Source: Albifimbria verrucaria
Taxonomy: Eukaryota > Ascomycota > Sordariomycetes > Hypocreales > Stachybotryaceae
Reading direction: 5' to 3'
DNA: 64,000 nucleotides
NCBI GenBank assembly: GCA_020081605.1
Contig: JAHREC010000030.1
Location: forward strand, 930,001 to 994,000
A program made the translations under genes and the position numbers. This document shows, in pieces, positions 56,641-64,000 of this stretch (position 1 is its first letter; every line of letters begins with the position of its first letter). The notes below the pieces were generated by a model. The model saw nothing but the letters and a program-made list of their open reading frames with translations, had not been told where the DNA came from and did no database searches.

Positions 56641-59575
56641 ATGGCTACGCAGACCACTGAACCGTCCGTTAAGTCGGTCGAATCTGAGCCAGTCGATGTT
56701 TCCTCTCCGCAGTCGCTCATCAAAGCGGTCTACGCCCGCCGAGCCGAGTACACGCGACGACATCGAATACGAATAAAGATCGGCTCATGGAACGTTGCTG
56801 CCTGTCCAGGCACAGACAAGGACCTGGCGAGTTGGTTCGTAGATGGTGAAGGAGTTGACGAAGAACTTGCCGGGCTCGACTTGTCCAATAGCAGTGTTGT
56901 CGAGCATACAAACCACTCCGCCGGTGATGCGGATCCCGACCATGTGCGCTTGATAGGCGGCAATAGCATCGGGCTCTACGTCCTTGGCCTCCAAGAAATC
57001 GTCGACCTCAACATCACCAAGGAGTACATGAACCGAGCAGTATATACTGACAGCGCCCCCGTACGGAAATGGCAGGCTGCGCTCGAAGCTGCCATGCCTC
57101 CTGGCTACACCCTTGTGACGTCGGAGCAGATGACTGGGCTGTTGCTGCTGGTATACGCATCGCCAGAGATTGCTCCCTCCATCAGCAATGTGAGCACCAA
57201 GCTGGTAGGCACGGGACTGCTGGGATACTTTGGAAACAAGGGTGCTGTGTCAACGCGAATAGTGCTTGGAGAGATGACGCAGATGGTGTTCGTGAACTGT
57301 CACCTTGCGAGCGGCGCCACACAGGCATACCTCGACCGTCGATGCTGGGATGTTGGACAGATTCTCTCCAAAACACAATTCGATCCGATTGTACAAGCGG
57401 GTGTAGCTGAAGAGGAGGGCGCCAAGATCGGGAGGAAGACTTCACCTTCTGGTTTGGAGACTTGAACTTCCGACTCGACGGCCTGCCCGGGGACGATATT
57501 CGAAGACTTTTGACTCTGCACACGCAGGGTGAGTATGGTTCAAATCAAGACAAGTCCTCGGCGCCATTAGATGGTAATGGTGTCATTGTGATGAAAGGCT
57601 CAGAAGGTAGTGACGATGATACCACTACAGCATCTTCTACGTATTCGCGAGAGGAAAGCTTCGACTCCGAAAGTTCGCTTCCCGACCCCGACGATTTCCC
57701 GAAGATCCAAGCCAAGATCCTACCTCACTACAGGCGACGTTAGACTCCTTACTCCCCACGATCAACTCAAACGTATGATACACGAACGCAAGGTTTTCCA
57801 CGACGGATGGAGAGAAGGCTCTATCAAATTCCTTCCAACATACAAATACGATGTTGGTACAGTTGGCCTTTTGACTCGAGTGAGAAGCAACGTGCCCCCA
57901 GTTGGTGCGATCGGATACTGTATCGGACACGCACAGATTTTCAGGAATATGAGAGAAAGGTCAAAGACGAAGCCGAAACAAAGAAAAAGATGAGGAGATG
58001 AAGGCGCGAGGCATCGAAGAGGACGATGACGTGCTATTTAGCTACGACCCTGACACTGACGGCGAAGACCCGTCTGGTGATTCTTCTGGTGTTGAGTACG
58101 ACGAATATGACGAGAATGAAGATCCTGGGGCTGAGGATGTTACCACTCAAGCAGGCGCTCATGATCATATCAGTCTTGATATTTACACGTCCCACCAGCG
58201 GATCACCTCGTCCGACCACAAACCTGTAATATCAATCTTCACTCTTGATTACGATGCAGTTGTGCCAGAGCTCAAAGCTAAAGTACATGCCGAAGTGGCT
58301 CGAGAGCTAGACAGGGTTGAGAACGAAGGGAGACCAGACATTACGGTCGTCGTGGACGGATCAACCACCCAGAATGATAGCGCGCTGGATTTGGGTGAAG
58401 TAAGCTTCATGAACAGGATAAGTCGTTCAGTTACAATTGCGAATACGGGCAGTGTCCCGGCGACATTTAAATTTGTGGAGAGACCAAATGCGGAAGAGAC
58501 GGAGGACGCGAGTCCGAAATGGATATCAACGTCATTTGTGCAGGCGGATGGCGAGCAGACGGAGCGCCTAGAGAAGTCGGTAACTCTGGAACCCGGAGAA
58601 ACAGTGCTGGCGATAGTGGATGCCCAGGTCTTGGCTAGTTCACATGCACGCCTCCTCAATGAGGGCCGCGAGAAGCTCGAAGACGTCCTTGTATTGCGTG
58701 TTGAGGGAGGCCGAGATCACTTCATCTCCGTTCGTGGGACATGGCTACCCACCTGCTTTGGCCGCTCAATTGAGGAGCTGATACGGGTACCGGAAGGCGG
58801 TATTAGGAAGTTTCTCGCGAAGAAGAACATCAAAGGATCCATCCCCTATGACCTTGACGTTCAGTGTTCGGCTCCAAGGGAGCTGTTCAAGCTTACTGAA
58901 GCGGTCGAGAAGCTTGCGGAACGTTGTGTCGCCGATGAGGTCATGCTTGACGAGATGATACTTCCACGAAATCCAGGCTGGCCTTTCGATGCAACGACTT
59001 GGACTGCAACAGGGCTCCCTGAACAAGAAGCCCTGAAGCCTATCGTGATCGATGCGTTGGATAAAGACGAACCTATACTGGATGCGATACCCGTTGATGT
59101 AAAATCTCCGCAACGGCTAGAGCTGCTATCATCGATCCTTCTCCTTTTCCTCGAGTCAATTACCGATGGGCTCATCCCTTCCCACTTATGGGCCAAGATC
59201 TCAACCGCAGTACCAAATTTGTCAAATTTGCCGCCATCCGCATGGCCCGACACGAAGACACAAATCCTCGATATTCTATCCCTGGCGCCTAATCACAATA
59301 TTGCCTTTGTCTTTATCACCGCCACTCTATCACGTGTCGCATCAGAGCTAAGCCCAGCGACCTTGGCGTCACTCCCACAGCTTTCGAAGCTGGGCCGGCG
59401 GTTGAGCCTGCGCAAACCGCCCGAGAATGAAGCCTTGAAGCAGCGGAGGGCTCGAGAGAAGCGATACGCTGAGATTTCTGCGGCTCTAGTATGCAGAGGT
59501 AACGAGAAGGAGAAGGGGACCCGTGACAGGCAGAGGTTGGTAATGGAGATGTTTGTGAGGAGAGATGATGCCTGA
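56641..59575 (+). CDS. Inositol polyphosphate 5-phosphatase, OCRL-like
   Basis: It removes the 5-phosphate from phosphoinositides, probably at endosomal or Golgi membranes. The N-terminal catalytic domain has IGSWNVAACPG, LGLQEIVDLN and GYFGNKGAVS. Then come FWFGDLNFRLDG, an acidic Ser/Asp-rich insertion, FLPTYKYDVG, APSWCDRILY, and TSSDHKPVISIF. It is followed by an ASH-like beta domain (VSFMNRISRSVTIANTG) and a RhoGAP-like C-terminal domain, as in OCRL/INPP5B. About 979 residues, no intron. Five single-base losses, each in a homopolymer, interrupt the first 1.35 kb: near 57434 (G), 57714 (A), 57754 (C), 57869 (T) and 57984 (A). The last 1.6 kb is open. Confidence 0.92.
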
Positions 59576-60489
59576 GTGGGCCTGAAAGGTAATGCTGCTA
59601 CTTGCTGACATGGATCAGAAAAGGCAGCTCGTAATATGTATTATTTTATGAATTGAATATGGGAGTATAGGATATAGAGGGACGGATCAGTAGGGTTGCC
59701 AACATGAGCGTTCATGCATGGCAGATACCGTACCATGGTAGTTGATACAATCAATACTACAATATTCAAGCTCAGTTTTGTCACGTCAAATCTTTACAAT
59801 GGACTAGATTCTCGTGACGAGCGCACACAGTTGCGCGATTGACAAACCTGCGAGGACAACCTTCGAGCTTGGAGCCAACACTGAAAACAGATATTCTGAG
59901 GCTTCGGCTGGAAGCACTGATCTCTACTGGTAATCACCGCTGTCTCTCAAAATGACCTAATTCAGCATTAATGACGGTGTTGTCCGGGAAAGGTGCACAA
60001 AGGAGGGAATGCTAAATTGTCTTAGATGTTGACCAGGCACTCATGCCCCAGACTCGCCCTTCCCCGTGTTATTGTCTTATTGGATTGAATCCAAGAAAAC
60101 GATAAACAGCGTCGAAAAGAGTTACCGGGGTAAGAGGAGAAAGCAAGCATATTCAGTAATTAGGTGGCAGGTAGGCAGGCACAAACCCAATTGTTGATTC
60201 TTTTTGAGAGCTTCGAGTGGTCGCTGCAGAGGAGACTGAACACGGCTGCCTGCCTAACTTACTTCTCCCATTCTCTCCTTTGCAGTGATTCAATACAGTA
60301 CCAATACCCATATTTCTTTTTTGTACCTCTTCAGATTCTACATTCCTGTAGTTTTCATTCCTTAAGTATCTCGCGAACGCTTCTCTTGTTTGCTTCCCTC
60401 GCTCTTGCTTCGCTCATCACTGCTCAGTTGTTTCACAGCTTCGATCTCCTACACCAACCGCACGACTGCTTCCGACGAGTCTGTTAAGC
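59576..60489. other. Intergenic region
   Basis: 3' flank of the OCRL-like gene and a CT-rich promoter and leader before 60490; no gene. Confidence 0.45.
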
Positions 60490-61656
60490 ATGAGGTGGGA
60501 CGCTAAAATCACCGACACGGCGAAGATTTCAGTCGAGGTCCGGTGGATTCTCATAGACCGAGTTGACGCTATCCTCAACGACCTCCGAAACCTACGCCAG
60601 CGAGCCATTGACTATGCATCCCCGGAGTCGGTAGCGATTCTGGCAGCGCAGATCCCTTTACCTAATACGACAAAGGAGGAGAGCGAGGAGCTGGGTGGCT
60701 CGTGCTCTGATGGCTTTTGTCTCTTGCCTGAGGTTGTGATCTCGGACAGTCAAGACAGTATTCTGAACGCAATACTGGGTGGCCAGAATACAGGGGATGG
60801 AAGAGATCGATGCGTTTTGCGGACTGGATGAGACGTGGCTCCAAACGCTGGATTCTATGGTTGAGGACCTTGACACCCTCCACCCGTTGCTCTGCTGGGA
60901 GACTATATACCAAGGACCGGGAATCCAAGACGACGCTGAACAAGGCCCAAGCTTCGAGCATTTAGAGCAAGAGTGTGAAGGAAATGGAGAAACAGACATA
61001 TTCTGGGACGCAGAGGAGCCTGGGCGATACCTCGATGAAGCCAATCCGTCGTGGCCAAAGCATGAGTCCAACTCGCTCGATACCAATTATGCTTGGGAAA
61101 CGAATGATACAGATCCATGCGAACTTCAAGAAGACACCTCATGGACTCTAGGTCTCAGTCCCAAAGATATGAGTCCCATCCGAAATCAGACTACAAGGGC
61201 TGAATCATACACGTGCAAACAGTCTCTTCTCACCCCACTGTGCGAGAGCATTCCAACTCAGCTCAAGGCATACCTCGATGAGCTGGACGCCTCAAGGAGA
61301 TCTCTTTATCTAGCTTCGACTTATCGCCTTACGAAGAGAGCCTACAGAGCGAACATGTATGTCAACCTCCAGATGAAGAGAAAACGGGTTACTGCACGGT
61401 TCGGTCCGCCGCCCGGGAATTGCTACAATATCTCAACATCACGTATGCAACGACATATCCTGTCGATGCGACGCAACTTCTCGAACTTCAAGCGTACATG
61501 CAGCAAGTCATCCGTTTTAAAATGTACCTTGCCAAGAGCCTGATCGACGTCCGAAACTCGCTTAACAGACGGGAAGAACGGTATAGGATGAGGGAGGCAA
61601 ACGGTAACATCACCACGATTATGAAGAGCCATGGCGAGGGAGCCCTCTCGCCATAA
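60490..61656 (+). CDS. Unknown protein, frame-broken
   Basis: I do not recognise the family. Three overlapping frames on the same strand together look like one gene of about 390 residues. The first (MRWDAKITDTAKISVEVRWI) runs to about 60790. The second contains an acidic Trp/Glu/Asp-rich region (MEEIDAFCGLDETWLQTLDS). The third has a helical C-terminal domain (ARELLQYLNITYATTYPVDA, then YLAKSLIDVRNSLNRR). The first change lies near 60785 and the second near 61400, in the CCGCCGCCCGGG stretch. No transmembrane segment or signal peptide is seen. It may be a nuclear or cytosolic protein of ascomycetes. Confidence 0.55.
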
Positions 61657-62282
61657 GCACGCTCGTAGATGAGGAATGGATTGAAGATGCGTGGTCAACG
61701 CCAGTTGCTATGAAAGCCGAGCGTGTGGCCTTCCAGAAAGCCGCATACACAATGAATAAGGTAAAGTGGTGATTCTGGGTATCAAATGGGGTCTTATGGA
61801 CATTACAGATGCGTTGGGTGAGACGGCAGTCGCTTCTGGGGCACAGAGAAGCACTCTAATGGGTGTGAATAATGTTCTCAACTGAGCGTCCAGACCATAA
61901 TCTTGGGAAGTACGACGAGCGGCTTCAGTGCTTTGCTTGGGGTATGATCGCTCTGAAGAGGAGTGGTTCAGACATGAGCTTGAGGTTGCTAGCTCATATG
62001 ACAGCACCATGCGTTCCGTGTCAAAAATGGTAATTCGGATTAGGAGGTGCAAGCAGTGAGTCTTTTTTATTATTTAGCATTCTATTGCTACATGATAATG
62101 GAAAGTGTTAGTACGCTATCATCTCAAATAATAATGCTCATCATCATAATCATAATCGTAAAAGACATTTCGGCCACCATTCTCAATGACACCCATCAAT
62201 CGTCTCTAGATGGTTGGGTAGTCTAAGCTCTGAGGTCGACATTTCTTGGTGCTCAATATTTGTGCACTGCTTGTGCTGGGAT
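61657..62282. other. Convergent intergenic region
   Basis: 3' flanks of the genes on either side; an AT-rich ATAATCATAATC stretch lies near 62140. No gene. Confidence 0.5.
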
Positions 62283-64000
62283 CTAGTCATCCTGCGATCT
62301 CACGTTGGACATACTTTCTCTTTGGTAAGTATTGTGTGGTTTCCAATTATCCTCGAAGATTTGTGAGATCCAAAAGAGCGGATGATCCCAGTCAAGAGGG
62401 ACGAAAGGCATTCCGAATTGGATGTGAGCATCGTCAGGGACTAGAGTCTATTAGCAAGAGTATAAGCCAAGGCATTTCACGCAACTCACTCGTAAAGTTG
62501 TTTTCCTTCAGCACCCTGCGGTAGGTGAGCTGCCGCTGGATGGTCGGATCTCTTCTGGCTTCAGCTACCAATTGATATTGCTCCGCTGTAAGGAGTGGCA
62601 TTCCAGATTTGTGTCGCTCTTGAGGGCGCATTGGGTCTGGCCAGGGACGGGTGTTGTAATAATGCCAATACTGGACAAGCAGAGTACAGCTCGACTGGAG
62701 CTCTTCAACAAACGCTGGAAGAGAATATCGGATCTATGACTGTTAGCTAGAGCGCAAAAGAAGAAGGATATGTAAACACACCTTGTCACCGTAGTTATTT
62801 CTTGCATGGCGATATCGATCCTCGGTGATGTATGACGCCTCTCGAAGGAGGATGAACAGGCAGATGTAAACAGTCCACCAGGAATCCTCAGACTTTTGGC
62901 TAATAAAGTACTCGAGATCTTTGAGCACGTCCTTGCTGTATTTCTCCAAGATCCTTGTATGCGTGATGCTGTCGAACTGGGCCACGATCATGCGCGGCAG
63001 GGAAATCCGGCCGTACAAAGGATATGACTCGTGTTTCGTATACGGTTTCATGCCGAGTGTTTCTTCGCCACAGATGTATGACATACCGGTGGTATGACCT
63101 AGGTAAATAACGATGAGCCATCGGTTTCGATGGAACCACAATACTCGTTAAGAAAGACTTACGTGATGTGAACCACAACATGAAGAGGTTAGACAAGAGC
63201 TTCTCCTTTTGTGCTCTTTGTTCGGCGATTTGTGCGCTTGGGTTCTGGATGTGCTGTGACCCTTGTTAGGCCTGTTCCCGCTAACAATGGATAACACCCG
63301 CTGAAGTTAACTTACAGGGTTCCTGAGATCTTGGTAGAACTGCCATGCAGCTGTGTAGGTGCGCTCGATGATTCCGTACATGCCTCCGTGCGGGACTCCA
63401 TCGGAGCCAGAAAGACCACTTCCAGGCGATGCACAGCTGAGGAAAGATCTAACGGCGTTGCGCTGAACATAATGCTCGAAATAGGCTGCTGTTGCGTGAA
63501 TATTTGACAGGCAGAACGTAGGTAGCTCCAGCTTCTTCTTTTGCCTTTGTCCATCCAGACCCGTGCGGTCACATCTCCCTGTATAGGAGTGAATTCGACG
63601 ACCTGGATCTTGATGGCTTCGGGGCACGCCCCTATTGTAAATTCGATTTCCCGAATGTCGTTTGGTGTTGGACGGTCGCCCACATCTTTCATAAGTGTGC
63701 CCTGCCATCGTCGCGTCAGGTTCAGTCCTCCCTCACGAACCAGGATGGCATCGGTAATCTTGCCACGCTGACAAGGGGCTCTATGAATGGTCTTCCTAGA
63801 TGTTTTGCTGTAGCCCTTGCAGGGAATGCAATCGCCATCGGGGTCCTCAGGATCTGTCTTGCACTGGTGTCTCGTAAGTAACTGACTTTTCAGATAGCAG
63901 CCTCCCTACATACTCTTTGCTTTTGTTGGCGACACCGGGTACAGGCTCTGCGCTTGCGTGTTGCTGCGGTTTCAGCCTTCTTGTCTTGGTCGATGAAAGG
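62283..64000 (-). CDS. C6 zinc-finger regulator, 3' part
   Basis: A fungal zinc-cluster regulator whose start lies beyond the window. The first visible exon ends with the basic stretch TRKRRACTRCRQQKQR, the first half of the cluster. After intron 63871-63912 come CKTDPEDPDGDCIPC, KTSRKTIHRAPC and LNLTRRWQGT with MKDVGDRP, typical of one fungal C6 subfamily. Further introns are at 63254-63315, 63099-63162 and 62734-62781. The C-terminal part includes SYICGEETLGMKPYT, RYSLPAFVEELQSSC, and WHYYNTRPWPDP. It ends LFWISQIFEDNW plus a short tail at 62283. At least three frame changes occur: at the first intron junction, near 63537 and near 62453. Targets unknown. Confidence 0.82.

Noticed and set aside
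57539..57733. Possible 195-nt intron in the OCRL-like gene (GTGAGT..CTACAG)
   Set aside because: The frame can be joined, but reading through with single-base corrections gives the conserved family sequence before PHDQLK, so the segment is coding.

Overview
The window is nuclear DNA of a filamentous ascomycete, most likely a Sordariomycete and possibly Hypocreales; the order is only a guess. The reasons are short GT-AG introns (about 42-62 nt, a few longer) with CTAAC-type branch sites, monocistronic genes on both strands, and fungal families: a CFEM protein, Zn2Cys6 regulators, a NACHT-ankyrin protein, a polyketide synthase relic, a GPI-anchored phospholipase B and the vacuolar protease Pff1. 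There is no sign of prokaryotic or organelle sequence.

Layout. 1-6.7 kb: the 3' part of a sugar transporter, a minisatellite and a microsatellite, an unknown multi-pass membrane protein, and a lysophospholipase. 6.7-18.2 kb is a gene-poor and partly AT-rich block. It holds a valine tRNA gene with an unusual insertion, a decayed polyketide synthase, an aspartate tRNA, three genes for secreted or cell-surface proteins and much sequence without recognisable genes. 18.2-22.4 kb is a NACHT-ankyrin gene. 22.4-32.9 kb is sparse, with a CFEM cell-wall protein and a lipid-droplet-type hydrolase. 32.9-45 kb is dense: carboxylesterase, Pff1, branchpoint-binding protein and a class 3 lipase. At 45.3 kb are two tandem tRNA genes (Glu, Cys). 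46-64 kb has a Zn2Cys6 regulator, an aldo/keto reductase, a secreted protein, peptidyl-tRNA hydrolase, the BAR protein Rvs161/Hob3, Dcp1, an OCRL-like inositol 5-phosphatase, an unknown gene and the 3' part of a second C6 regulator.

The housekeeping genes have unrelated roles (splicing, decapping, endocytosis, phosphoinositides, translation quality control). There is no metabolic cluster; the only secondary-metabolism gene is dead.

Two things dominate the reading. First, many recognisable genes contain single-base frame breaks, nearly always one base missing from a homopolymer, and this includes genes expected to be essential. Sequencing error is the simplest explanation, so I give each gene as one feature across its breaks. 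Second, the tRNA-Val gene at 8.8 kb carries, besides a normal anticodon-loop intron, a 55-nt insert in its D arm with every hallmark of a local spliceosomal intron (GTACGT donor, CTAAC, CAG acceptor). I consider that the most novel observation here.
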